From SHYQ01 sp041674525 (lineage in GTDB: Bacteria; Chloroflexota; Dehalococcoidia; UBA2979): DNA of 15,861 bases. A model generated the notes under the pieces. It did no database searches. It was not told the origin of the DNA and saw nothing but the letters and a program-made list of their open reading frames with translations. Location: positions 1 through 15,861 of the forward strand of contig JBAYVN010000055.1 of assembly GCA_041674525.1 (NCBI GenBank), read 5' to 3'. The position numbers and the translations under genes were made by a program. Positions 1 through 8,466 of this stretch are shown piece after piece (the first letter of the stretch is position 1; the number at the start of each line of letters is the position of its first letter).

Positions 1-15
1 AGGGCCGGGGAAGGG

Positions 16-119
16 GTGTCGTGTGGGTACCGGAGCCAGTGTCGCCCAGGTACCGAAGCCGCGTCCGGCAAGTGTCGTGGAGGTACCGGAGCCAGACTGT
101 CGTCTAGCTACCGGAACTC
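16..119. repeat. Run of four imperfect ~23-bp direct repeats
   Basis: Four related units start at about 16, 39, 72 and 97. The shared core is GTGTCGT, about three variable bases, then GGTACCGGAGCC. Units 1 and 3 are nearly identical; unit 2 has GCCC after GTGTC and GGTACCGAAGCC; unit 4 has drifted to GCTACCGGAACT. Start-to-start distances are 23, 33 and 25 bp, so the units are almost back to back with no CRISPR-like spacers. The run lies just beyond the 3' end of the minus-strand tRNA-Gly. Function is unknown. It may be a decaying tandem repeat, protein-binding sites, or part of an array continuing beyond the window edge. Confidence 0.55.
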
Positions 120-140
120 CACACGTGCTCTATCCGAGGA

Positions 141-216
141 TGGAGCGGGAGACCGGATTCGAACCGGCGACCCTCTGCTTGGGAAGCAGATGCTCTGCCA
201 ACTGAGCTACTCCCGC
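141..216 (-). tRNA. tRNA-Gly, anticodon CCC, CCA encoded
   Basis: On the minus strand a 76-nt cloverleaf can be drawn. The acceptor stem GCGGGAG (210-216) pairs with CTCCCGC (145-151), and is followed by discriminator U (144) and an encoded CCA (141-143). The D arm begins GCTCAGTTGG. The anticodon stem TCTGC/GCAGA encloses the loop TTCCCAA, giving anticodon CCC, which reads GGG codons. The T arm carries the canonical GGTTCGAATCC. U73 is usual for bacterial tRNA-Gly, which agrees with the anticodon. All conserved positions look intact, so the gene is probably functional. Confidence 0.96.
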
Positions 217-226
217 ATCGCCCCAA

Positions 227-232
227 ATCATA
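227..232 (-). promoter_or_regulatory. Possible -10 element of the tRNA-Gly promoter
   Basis: The minus strand reads TATGAT (5 of 6 to TATAAT) ten bases before the tRNA 5' end, inside an AT-richer patch flanked by CCCC/GGGG. At 17 bp spacing the -35 position reads only CGCCAT, which is poor. That position overlaps the tRNA fragment at 252-297, so the -35 may have been changed by whatever placed the fragment there. Confidence 0.35.
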
Positions 233-251
233 GGGGATAACGCCGCCAGAT

Positions 252-297
252 GGCGACCCTCTGCTTTGCGAGCAGATGGTCGGCCGCCGAGGAGCTC
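252..297 (-). pseudogene. tRNA-Gly-like fragment (anticodon and D arm remnant)
   Basis: Positions 252-285 match 166-199 of the intact tRNA-Gly at 29 of 34 bases, including 15 identical bases (GGCGACCCTCTGCTT) and GCAGATG. Similarity in the D-arm region extends weakly to the GCTC at 293-296. Three of the five differences fall in the anticodon loop, which now reads TCGCAAA, so the formal anticodon would be GCA, with C instead of the near-universal U at position 33. The T arm is gone, replaced by a short CGCC/GGCG hairpin, and no acceptor stem is recognisable. It is therefore a partial, non-functional copy, in the same orientation as the real gene and only 35 bp upstream of it. Confidence 0.62.
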
Positions 298-677
298 AAG
301 AGACTGCCGAGGGTACCAGGCGGATCAGTCTGTTTCGGGGCCCCCGGGGAGGTGCCACGGCCGAGCCGCCGGAACCTTCGCGACTGGCGTGCGCCTCGCC
401 GGATGTGTCTCGCGAGGGCGCCGTCTGCGCCTCCTTGTCCCGCCCGCGATTGCGTCTCTGTCGGTTCTTTCGCTACCCCGCGGCGCTGGTCGGACCCGCC
501 CGGTGGCTCGAGAGACCGCACGGCGTACCCCCGCCGGCGCGAGGCTCAGAGCGCGCACGCCCAGCCGCGAGGGGCGCGTCCCCCTCTGCCAACAGGATCC
601 GGGGCACGCGGGACGCAGACACGCCTCCGGCCGCTTCCGGTGCGGGAGGATTCAGGCGGTAGCCGCCCGCGGGGCCG
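298..677. other. 380 bp without a recognisable gene
   Basis: Open frames exist on both strands (for example plus 276-662), but they have low-complexity Arg/Pro/Gly-rich translations, no start context and no family resemblance, as expected by chance at this GC content. A small GGCGG-TAG-CCGCC hairpin at 655-667 lies just after the amidohydrolase stop and could be a weak terminator, though no U-run follows it on the minus strand. Confidence 0.5.
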
Positions 678-1640
678 TTACCGGCGCGCGGACGCGGGCT
701 CCGCCACGCGCTCCGCGACCGCGGGCGCGGGGGGGACGGCGATGGCGTGCAGCCTCGCGAAGTTGCCGCCGACAATCGCCTCGGCCTCCTCGGCGGTGAA
801 CTTCACGCCGTACTGCCCGGCAGACTCGGGGAGCGTCTTGAGCGCGTCGACGAAGCGCCGGAGCGAGACCTGCGTAGGCGCGTCCGTGCCGAACATGATG
901 TGGTCGGCGCCGATCGCGTCGCGCAACTCGCCGAGGTCGCGGAAGAACTGCTCCGGCTCCTCGTGGAAGCGGCGCTGCCACCCGGCGAGCTCGCCGTAGC
1001 AGTTCCGCTTGCCGCGCATCACGGTCTTCGCATCGCGCCACCACTCGCCGGCGACGTGCCCGAGAACGATGTTCAGGTCCGGGTAGTCCGCCGCGAGATC
1101 GTCGACGTAGAACGGGTGCCCGAGGCGGCTCTTCATGTCGGCCTTCGGACCGGTGTGGAAGATCACGCTCGCGCCATACTCCATCGCCAGGTCGTAGAGG
1201 GGGTGGCAGATCTCATCGTTCGGCAGGAAGCCTGCGGCGGGCATGAGCTTCAGCCCCTGCGCTCCCCACTCCGTGAGCGCCTTCTTGAACAGCGCGACGG
1301 CGTTCGGGCGGCGGGGGTCGACGCCCGCGTAGTAGACGAACCGGCCGGGCCAGCGCTCCATCATCGGCGGGTAGCAGGCGTTGATCTCCTCGATCGACAT
1401 ATCCGCCTCGCCGAGGAACAGCCCGTAGTCGACGGGGCACGTCATCGCCATGTCCACGCCCGCGTCGTCCATGTACGCGATCATCTTCGAGGCATCCGGG
1501 TCAAAGTACCGGGTTTGCACCTCGGGGCGGGCGAAGAGCGCCGCCTTGTCGACGCGCCCGGATGCCTGCCGCGCGATGAAGCGGATGGACACGAAGCCGG
1601 GGTCGCGTCGCCAGTGGGTGTGTGCGTCGATGACGAGCAT
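678..1640 (-). CDS. Amidohydrolase 2 family metal-dependent hydrolase
   Basis: The protein has 320 residues, the usual length for the family. It opens with the metal-binding motif DAHTH (H7 and H9). It continues with GLKLMP (K131), FHTG (H162), GHVAGEW (H195) and FGTDAP (D253). This is the ordered His-x-His, His, His, Asp pattern of TIM-barrel amidohydrolases of the Amidohydro_2 type, which includes 2-amino-3-carboxymuconate semialdehyde decarboxylase and gamma-resorcylate decarboxylase. It would hydrolyse or decarboxylate a small, often aromatic or lactone-like substrate in the cytoplasm; the substrate cannot be told. The ATG at 1640 is chosen because AGGAGGAG lies 6 bases upstream and DAHTH belongs at the N-terminus in this family; an upstream extension would be low-complexity. 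The tail after about 300 (Ala/Pro/Arg-rich) looks non-conserved. The gene stands alone and is divergent from the RDD gene. Confidence 0.9.
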   Translation of the reverse strand: MLVIDAHTHWRRDPGFVSIRFIARQASGRVDKAALFARPEVQTRYFDPDASKMIAYMDDAGVDMAMTCPVDYGLFLGEADMSIEEINACYPPMMERWPGRFVYYAGVDPRRPNAVALFKKALTEWGAQGLKLMPAAGFLPNDEICHPLYDLAMEYGASVIFHTGPKADMKSRLGHPFYVDDLAADYPDLNIVLGHVAGEWWRDAKTVMRGKRNCYGELAGWQRRFHEEPEQFFRDLGELRDAIGADHIMFGTDAPTQVSLRRFVDALKTLPESAGQYGVKFTAEEAEAIVGGNFARLHAIAVPPAPAVAERVAEPASARR

Positions 1641-2133
1641 GGCCGTCTCCTCCTGAATGCCGCCGGGCCGGGCGTTCGCGGACGGGAGCACGGTACAACA
1701 TATGTGATGTGCCCGCGGCGGTCGCTCACGCGGGCGCGGCTCGGAAACCCGTGCAATTCCTCGACGGGCGCCATTGAGCAGGCCAGATGCGCTCCCGGTC
1801 CCCGGATGGCCGTGAGCGGAAGCCGCGCGCACCGAGAGTCATCGCACGTGTGTGCACTAGAATTGCCGATGTTAACCGCGTGCGACGGCTGTACCATCCC
1901 GGCGGCGCAATCGCCCGGGAGGCCGCTATGCGGCACCGATACGGGACCAACCGCGCACGGCTTCATCGATCGCGCGACCGCCGCGGCCCCCCGGCATGCA
2001 CGCCCGCGCGAGCACGCACCCCGGCCGCGTGCTCCGGTGCCCCCTCCCGGCTCGACGGCGCCGCTGCATGCGCAGTGCGTGGCGGGGTGGCGCCGGGCGA
2101 GGTCGTTCGAGGAGCGTGGGATGAGGTCAGGCG
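1641..2133. other. Divergent intergenic region between amidohydrolase and RDD gene
   Basis: About 490 bp with no convincing coding sequence. It should carry promoters for both flanking genes, but I see no clear -35/-10 pair. Features visible: the amidohydrolase Shine-Dalgarno at 1647-1654; a small AT-rich patch around ACAACATATGTGATGT (about 1696-1711); an inverted repeat GCCCGCG/CGCGGGC at 1711-1735 (7-bp arms, 11-nt loop); and TAGAAT at 1858-1863 on the plus strand without a matching -35. Open frames here give Arg-rich translations typical of shadows. Confidence 0.45.
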
Positions 2134-3612
2134 ATGATCGCCGGGCAGGGCGCCGCTCCGGGCCACGTCCAGATCTCGTACGCGCGCTTCGGGCGGCGCG
2201 CCGCAGGCGCGTTGATCGACGTGTTCGTGGCCCTGGTCATCGCGTCGATCGCGTCTGCGATGCTGGTCGGGGGGCCGGACCGCGTGCAGTTCGTGCTGCT
2301 GTACTACTGGGGCGGCAACATGAGCGGCTGGTCGGTCGGGCGCGGTGTGCTCGGCACGCGGGTCATCGGGGCCGATGGTCGCGCCCCGGGATTCCTGCGC
2401 GGTACGTTCCGGACGTTTGGGGTGATCCTGAGCCTCATCCCGTTCGGGGCGGGCTATCTCGCGGCGATTCGTCAGGCGCAGGGCCGAACCTGGCACGATC
2501 TCCTGGCAGGCACGTATGTCGTGAGCGCAGCGAGCGCGGACTCCATCGCCGCGGGCGCGTCCCCCCCGATCGCGGACGCCGACCCGCCCGCAGCACCCGC
2601 TCTTGTACCAGCTGCGGCGCTCCCATCAGCGGCGCAGCGTTGCGCGGATTGCGGGACCGCCTGGACGGCCCCCCGGCTCGATGCCGACATCGCGAGCCTC
2701 GCCGCGCTGCTGCACCAGGTCGCGCGGTGGCGGGATGACGGAACACTCGCGGCCGCCACAGCGGACGCCCTGATCGGCCGCTACGCTGCGCTGCTGGAGG
2801 CGCTTCGAACTCCAGCCGTGAGCGCGGTACCCGAGCGCATCGAGATACCGGCAGCGATCGTGCTCACGGAGCCCGCGGCGTCTTCTCTCGCACCGGCGGA
2901 GACGGCGGAGACGGGGAGCCCCACCCCCGCGTTCGCCGTGCCGGAGCCAGCAGTAGCCGCAACCGCGACGCCCACGGCACCTCCGGCGCCGGCACCGGTG
3001 CTCGTTCGCGGGCCGTCGTGGTCCGAGGTGGGGATCGCGTTCCTCGCCGAGAACACCCTCCAGGTCCTTCTGTATCTCGGCGCGGCACTCGTCCTCGCGG
3101 CGACCTTCTCGCTGACGGTCCTGGCGTTCCGCGTGCAGGCTTCGATCTGGACGCTGGAGGCGCTGCTGATCGCGGGCGGCCTCGCTGTGTTCGGGGCCGG
3201 GGTGGCCGTGCGCTATCGGCGAGGGCTTCGGCTCTCGGGCGGCGTGCTCATGGACATCGGTGCGCTCTTCGTTCCGCTGGCGATCGGCACGTGGGCCTAC
3301 GAAGCGTTCGGCGCGAGACCCGGCTCGTTCGTGGTCGCGGGCGTGGCGGTGGAGGCGCCGCTGAACTGGCTCCTGGTGGGCGGGCTCACCACCCCGCTGT
3401 ACGCGATCCTCGTGCTGCGATACCGGCTGGTCATCCTCGCCTACGCCACCACGGTATTCGCCGCGGTGGCGATGGGGAGCGTCGTCTGGCTCACGGCCGT
3501 GCCGTGGGAATGGCGCATCGCGGCATGCGCGATCCTCGCGCCCGGCCTGGTCGCCGCCTCGCGATGGGTTGCCCTGAGAAGCACCGACGGCATCGAGGCG
3601 CACCTCTCGTGA
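2134..3612 (+). CDS. RDD-domain multi-TM membrane protein, probably C-terminally truncated
   Basis: The 492-residue product starts with an RDD domain (about 15-131): YARFGRRAAGALID, two hydrophobic helices, GVLGTRVIGADG, then GRTWHDLLAGTYVV. A short CADCG (170-174) precedes an amphipathic stretch (about 183-226) of the form LxxLLxxVxxW...G...L...Y, then an Ala/Pro/Thr-rich linker (about 230-290). The C-terminal part (about 297-480) begins AENTLQVLLYLGAALVL and has roughly six TM segments, resembling DUF2157/SCO7613-type membrane domains. RDD proteins are integral membrane proteins of poorly known role, some linked to ion transport. The family resemblance of the C-terminal part is from memory of style, not alignment. 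The start is the first in-frame ATG; a modest GAGG lies upstream. The frame stops at a TGA in the middle of what looks like a continuing TM array. Confidence 0.75.
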   Translation: MIAGQGAAPGHVQISYARFGRRAAGALIDVFVALVIASIASAMLVGGPDRVQFVLLYYWGGNMSGWSVGRGVLGTRVIGADGRAPGFLRGTFRTFGVILSLIPFGAGYLAAIRQAQGRTWHDLLAGTYVVSAASADSIAAGASPPIADADPPAAPALVPAAALPSAAQRCADCGTAWTAPRLDADIASLAALLHQVARWRDDGTLAAATADALIGRYAALLEALRTPAVSAVPERIEIPAAIVLTEPAASSLAPAETAETGSPTPAFAVPEPAVAATATPTAPPAPAPVLVRGPSWSEVGIAFLAENTLQVLLYLGAALVLAATFSLTVLAFRVQASIWTLEALLIAGGLAVFGAGVAVRYRRGLRLSGGVLMDIGALFVPLAIGTWAYEAFGARPGSFVVAGVAVEAPLNWLLVGGLTTPLYAILVLRYRLVILAYATTVFAAVAMGSVVWLTAVPWEWRIAACAILAPGLVAASRWVALRSTDGIEAHLS

Positions 3613-3762
3613 TCTGCGCAGTGGTGGACGCCCCTGATGGCGACGGTGCTGGCGGCCGCATCGCTGCGCGTGGCGCCCACCACCGGTGCGGTCCGAGCGA
3701 TGCCACGCTGCCGCACGTCGCCCGTCGCAGCCGAGGTGGATCAGCCATCAACCTCCCGCTGA
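3613..3762 (+). pseudogene. In-frame continuation of the RDD gene after TGA
   Basis: After the TGA at 3610-3612 the same frame stays open for 49 codons to a TGA at 3760-3762. The first 20 or so codons read SAQWWTPLMATVLAAASL, a hydrophobic stretch that would suit a further TM helix of the same array; the rest (TTGAVRAMPRCRTS...) is not membrane-like. This fits a nonsense mutation followed by decay, though a chance extension is possible. From 3763 to the promoter at 3920 I see no gene in any frame, only GC-rich sequence with small GGAGC/GCTCC-type hairpins. Confidence 0.4.
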
Positions 3763-3919
3763 GCGCGGAACCTCCGACCCCTGGGTGGAGCGCATTCGGC
3801 TCCGCTCGGGTTCCTCCAGTGCGCGGCCCCGCACGGCCTCGACTGGCCGAGTCCAACGCAAGTGCTCTCTGCGTGTGGCTGTGGCGCGTGCGGCCCCTCG
3901 CGGGGACACCCTACGCGCC

Positions 3920-3946
3920 TTGACACGCCCGACCCGGCCGTATAAT
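3920..3946 (+). promoter_or_regulatory. Sigma-70-type promoter of the first solute-binding protein gene
   Basis: TTGACA at 3920-3925 and TATAAT at 3941-3946 both match the bacterial consensus exactly. The spacer is 15 bp (16 if the -35 is read as CTTGAC), shorter than the usual 17. Transcription would start near 3953, giving a leader of about 40 nt with GGAGGGG (3980-3986) ahead of the ATG at 3992. Two perfect hexamers are unlikely by chance in DNA this GC-rich. Confidence 0.85.
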
Positions 3947-3991
3947 CACGAGCATGATGGTAGAAAACGCCAGATTACCGGAGGGGATCAC

Positions 3992-5764
3992 ATGGCTGGT
4001 TTGAGTTCTCACGTACTGAGCCGGATGAGTCGCCGGCGCCTGCTGAGGAATGGCGCGATGGTCGGCGCCGGCCTCGCGGGGGCGGCGCTCGTTGGCTGCA
4101 GCGCCGAGGCGCCGAAGCCCACCGCAACGGCGGGGGCGCCGGCACCGGGTCAGGCCACGGGGACCGCTGCCGCTGCGGGGCCCGCGCGCCCGGGCGTTCC
4201 CGTGGTGAAGGGCGCCGTGAAAGAGGGCGGCACGTGGACCGAGGCGGTGACGACGACGTCGCCCCAGCAGGACATGCACACCGCGCTCGCGCAGTCCCTC
4301 TGGCACTACATCAGCGAGCCCGCGCTGATGCCGGACCCCTGGACGGGCGAGATCACGGCGAACGTGATCGAGAAGTGGGAAGTCCCGGACTCCACGCACT
4401 TCGTGTTCACCGTGCGCAAGGGCGTCAAGATCCACAACGTCGCGCCCTGGAACGGGCGTGATTTCGACGCCGAAGATCTGGCGTTCAACATCAACCGGAT
4501 CGCCGGCAACACCGCCGCCGCCGAGGGCCTTCCGGTGACGGCCTTCCAGCGCAGCAACACCCTCGCCGGCATGAGCAAGGTCGAGGTGGTCGACAAGTCC
4601 ACCGTGAAGGTCACGATGGCGAAGCCGTCCAGCGCCTACATGCGCGGCTTCCTCGAGTGGCGAAACGTCCTGATGCCGAAGGGCATCGTGGAGGTGGGCT
4701 TCAAGGACCCGATGAAGTTCGCGAGCTTCGGAGCCTACCAGATGGCCGAGTTCGTGCCGAACGTGCGGGAGTCCTTCACCAAGTTCGCGGGCTACTACCG
4801 TTCCGGAGAGCCGCACTTCGACAAGGTCGTCCACAACGTGGTGCCCGACGCGGCGGGCGCGCTCGCGGGGTTCATCAGCAAGCAATTCAGCGTCTTCGGC
4901 AGCCCCACACCGCAGGACGAGCAGACGATCAAGGCAGCGCGGCCGGACGCGCTCCTCTACTCCACGCCGGGCAGCCAGTGGCTGTACCTCTGGCCCAGCG
5001 CGAAGTTCGATCAGCTCTCGGACTACCGCGTGCGCAAGGCGTTCCAGCTGGCGATCAACTACCAGGAGATGGGTGACGGGTTCTACGGACCGGGCTGGGA
5101 GTACACGGGCCTGCTGTACTCCAGCTACCCCGAGGCCGTGCACGCGGACAAGATCAAGACCATGCCGGGCTTCAACCCCGCCACGAAGGCGCAGGACATC
5201 GCCGAGGCCCAGAAGCTGATGTCAGCCGCGGGTCACGCGAACGGGGCCGGGATCTCCTTCGAGATCCTCACCCCCACGGGGACGGGCGTCTTCGCCGCAC
5301 ACAACCAGGACGCCCTGCGCTTCCAGGCGCAGATGCAGAAGGCGTTCACGGGGATCAAGGTCGCCATGAAGCCGGTCGCCGACCGGGCGCAGTTCGCGAC
5401 CATCCAGGCGTCGCGCAACTTCCAGATGATGTCGTACTCCAGCGTGCCGCAGCCGGACGTGGCGAGCGAGGCGAACTCGCTCTTCCACAGCAAGGGCGGC
5501 CGCAACTACGCGAACTTCTCGGAGCCCGAGGCGGACGCTCTGCTGGAGAAGGCACTGACGGAGCTGGACTCGAAGGCGCGGGCGGAGATCTTCGCCCAGT
5601 TCCAGGACAAGTGCGACAAGCAGTGGCAGCCGATCCTGCCGCTGTACGTCCAGCCGAACCGGACGATGCTGCAGCCGAACATCGGCGGGTTCGACAAGGC
5701 GGTTGGGCCGTGGTCGCAGGCTGGCGGCTTCCACCGCCCCGGCCAGTTGTACTACGTCGCGTAG
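3992..5764 (+). CDS. Tat-exported lipoprotein: ABC transporter substrate-binding protein, family 5
   Basis: The protein has 590 residues. The N-terminus has a twin-arginine motif SRRRLL (13-18), a hydrophobic Ala/Gly-rich helix and the lipobox LVGC with C36, so it should be a Tat-exported lipoprotein anchored outside the membrane. An Ala/Pro/Thr linker (37-70) leads into an SBP_bac_5 domain. The family signature is visible at about 141-170 (RKGVKIHNV, then DFDAEDLAFNINR). Family members bind peptides, nickel, opines or sugars; the ligand is not evident. The ATG is chosen from GGAGGGG 5 bases upstream and the proper signal peptide; the open frame upstream is shadow and contains the promoter. 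It is an orphan: its own promoter, its own terminator and no adjacent permease or ATPase. It is a close paralogue of the product of 11255-13042. Confidence 0.93.
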   Translation: MAGLSSHVLSRMSRRRLLRNGAMVGAGLAGAALVGCSAEAPKPTATAGAPAPGQATGTAAAAGPARPGVPVVKGAVKEGGTWTEAVTTTSPQQDMHTALAQSLWHYISEPALMPDPWTGEITANVIEKWEVPDSTHFVFTVRKGVKIHNVAPWNGRDFDAEDLAFNINRIAGNTAAAEGLPVTAFQRSNTLAGMSKVEVVDKSTVKVTMAKPSSAYMRGFLEWRNVLMPKGIVEVGFKDPMKFASFGAYQMAEFVPNVRESFTKFAGYYRSGEPHFDKVVHNVVPDAAGALAGFISKQFSVFGSPTPQDEQTIKAARPDALLYSTPGSQWLYLWPSAKFDQLSDYRVRKAFQLAINYQEMGDGFYGPGWEYTGLLYSSYPEAVHADKIKTMPGFNPATKAQDIAEAQKLMSAAGHANGAGISFEILTPTGTGVFAAHNQDALRFQAQMQKAFTGIKVAMKPVADRAQFATIQASRNFQMMSYSSVPQPDVASEANSLFHSKGGRNYANFSEPEADALLEKALTELDSKARAEIFAQFQDKCDKQWQPILPLYVQPNRTMLQPNIGGFDKAVGPWSQAGGFHRPGQLYYVA

Positions 5765-5800
5765 CCGGCGCCGCAGGCGCTTCGCGCCACGAGAATGCTT

Positions 5801-5842
5801 CCCGCGCGTGGGTCCGCCAAGCGGGCTCACGCGCGGGTCTTC
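5801..5842 (+). terminator. Intrinsic terminator hairpin after the first solute-binding protein gene
   Basis: CCCGCGCGTG (5801-5810) pairs perfectly with CACGCGCGGG (5828-5837), and pairing continues inward with two G-U wobbles to a loop of about 3 nt near 5818-5820, giving a stem of about 17 bp. On the plus strand it is followed by TCTTCT, a short imperfect T-tract. It lies 36 bp after the stop codon. The malic enzyme gene converges from the other side, and the hairpin may serve it too, although no T-tract follows on the minus strand. Confidence 0.75.
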
Positions 5843-5910
5843 TGTCCCCTGCGCCACGCACGAGGATGCAGCGGCGGTCCCCGCGCGAGACCAGATCCTG
5901 GACGCCAATG

Positions 5911-7374
<1,464 letters not shown>

Positions 7375-7428
7375 GAACTGCCTCCAGGCCCCGCGGGCAC
7401 CGCCCCCACCCCCGCCGCCGGGGATGAA

Positions 7429-7445
7429 CGAGTCAGGCTGACTCG
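7429..7445. promoter_or_regulatory. Near-perfect palindrome upstream of malic enzyme
   Basis: CGAGTCAG-G-CTGACTCG is an inverted repeat with 8-bp arms around one central base, centred 63 bp before the malic enzyme start. Its size and position suit a binding site for a dimeric regulator. No regulator gene is present in the window, and no second copy was noticed. A small cruciform of no function is the alternative. Confidence 0.45.
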
Positions 7446-7506
7446 AGAGCGGTGCCCGGCGCGATCGTACTCGCGTGCCGGCGCCGAGGGGCGGGGCAAA
7501 CGCCGC

Positions 7507-7522
7507 GATATCCTACGATATC
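7507..7522. promoter_or_regulatory. Paired GATATC sites one helical turn apart
   Basis: GATATC occurs at 7507-7512 and 7517-7522, exactly 10 bp apart, inside CGATATC-like direct repeats in otherwise GC-rich sequence. It lies between the aldolase stop and the malic enzyme start. The same-face spacing resembles operator half-sites. A further direct repeat, TCAGCGCG, sits at 7540-7547 and 7552-7559, the second copy overlapping the aldolase stop codon. Confidence 0.35.
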
Positions 7523-7551
7523 TGCTGCGCAGGGGCACCTCAGCGCGATCG

Positions 7552-8358
7552 TCAGCGCGGTTGTCCCTCGATGCTGCCGCGCGCCGAGGCGACCTTGCGC
7601 AGCTCGCCGAACTGCTGCTGCATCGCCATCTGCATGAAGCGCGCCTCGCCCGTGTGGAAGATGAAGCGGGAGCCGAGGTTGATGGCGGCGACCGCCTCGT
7701 CCATCGAGGTGCTGAACACCATCACGGGGACGTTGCGCGCCTCCGAGCGGGTGACGATGTCGCTGATGACGCCCTGGTACTTCGGGTTCGACATCTCGTC
7801 GGGGATGCCCAGCGACGTCGTCATATCGTTGGGACCGATGAAGATCGCGTCGATGCTGCCGACGTCGAGGATCTTGTCGAGGTTGCGCTGCCCGGGCTCG
7901 CTCTCGATGCCGATGATTACGATCGTCTCGCGGCGGCGGTTCTCCAGGTACTCCTTCGTGCGCTCGCTCGGGAGCACGCCCTCGGTCATCGCGCGGCGCA
8001 GGTACTCGCCCTTCAGCGGGTGCCACTTCGCGGTGCCGACGGTCTCGCGCACCTCCTCCACGGTCTCGCAGTACGGGACCAGGATGCCGGCGGCGCCGGC
8101 GTCGAGGGCCATCGCCACCCAGTGCGACATGGGCGCGGGGACGCGCACGATCGGCGCGATGTTGATCTCGCGGAACATCTGGCAGAGTTCCTGGATCTCT
8201 TTTCGATCGCGCGAGCCGTGCTCCGTGTCGATCACCACGTAGTCCATGGTGCTGCCGGCGAACGCGTTCTTCCAGCGAGTGTTGCCGACCGCACCGAGGA
8301 TGCAGCCGAACACCGTGCCGCCGTTCTGCAGGCGCTCCTTCAAGTCGATGGCGTTCAT
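7552..8358 (-). CDS. HpcH/HpaI aldolase family protein
   Basis: The 268-residue protein has the TIM-barrel class II aldolase pattern: FGCILG near the N-terminus, VIDTEHG with H47, RVP with R72, DAGAAGILVPYCETVEE (86-102), IGIES with metal ligand E152, and GPND with metal ligand D178. The family cleaves or condenses 2-oxo acids, typically releasing pyruvate plus an aldehyde, or citryl/malyl-type CoA esters in relatives. The loop that is usually YPPxGxRG reads KWHPLKGEYLRR here (111-122) and is followed by a charged insert to about 143, so substrate choice probably differs from HpaI. The ATG at 8358 has AGGAGGAG upstream. It lies 108 bp downstream of the CoA-transferase gene on the same strand, which suggests shared transcription and a joint pathway. 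Confidence 0.9.
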   Translation of the reverse strand: MNAIDLKERLQNGGTVFGCILGAVGNTRWKNAFAGSTMDYVVIDTEHGSRDRKEIQELCQMFREINIAPIVRVPAPMSHWVAMALDAGAAGILVPYCETVEEVRETVGTAKWHPLKGEYLRRAMTEGVLPSERTKEYLENRRRETIVIIGIESEPGQRNLDKILDVGSIDAIFIGPNDMTTSLGIPDEMSNPKYQGVISDIVTRSEARNVPVMVFSTSMDEAVAAINLGSRFIFHTGEARFMQMAMQQQFGELRKVASARGSIEGQPR

Positions 8359-8466
8359 GGGACTCCTCCTCGCGGTCGTGCTCGTGGTTCCAGCCGTGGC
8401 CTGTGGATCGAACGTCGTCGTGGGTCGCGTGGAGGTGTCCCGACGCCGGCACGCTCCGTGCGCACG

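Noticed and set aside
16..119. CRISPR array
   Set aside because: The units are imperfect, start 23-33 bp apart with almost no spacers, and no cas gene is in view.
252..297. A second functional tRNA (tRNA-Cys by the formal anticodon GCA)
   Set aside because: It has no T arm or acceptor stem, and C replaces the near-universal U33.
276..662. Hypothetical small protein in the tRNA-amidohydrolase gap
   Set aside because: There is no Shine-Dalgarno, the composition is low-complexity Arg/Pro/Gly/Ala, and several overlapping frames look equally open.
1858..1863. TAGAAT as a -10 element for the RDD gene
   Set aside because: No -35-like sequence stands at 15-19 bp upstream and it is about 270 bp from the start codon.
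747..2738. A 663-codon open frame on the plus strand
   Set aside because: It runs antisense to the amidohydrolase and out of frame through the RDD gene. No family motif, and the translation is Arg/Pro-rich.
3610..3612. TGA read as selenocysteine in the RDD gene
   Set aside because: No SECIS-like stem-loop is apparent right after the TGA, and the family has no known selenoprotein role; nonsense mutation is simpler.
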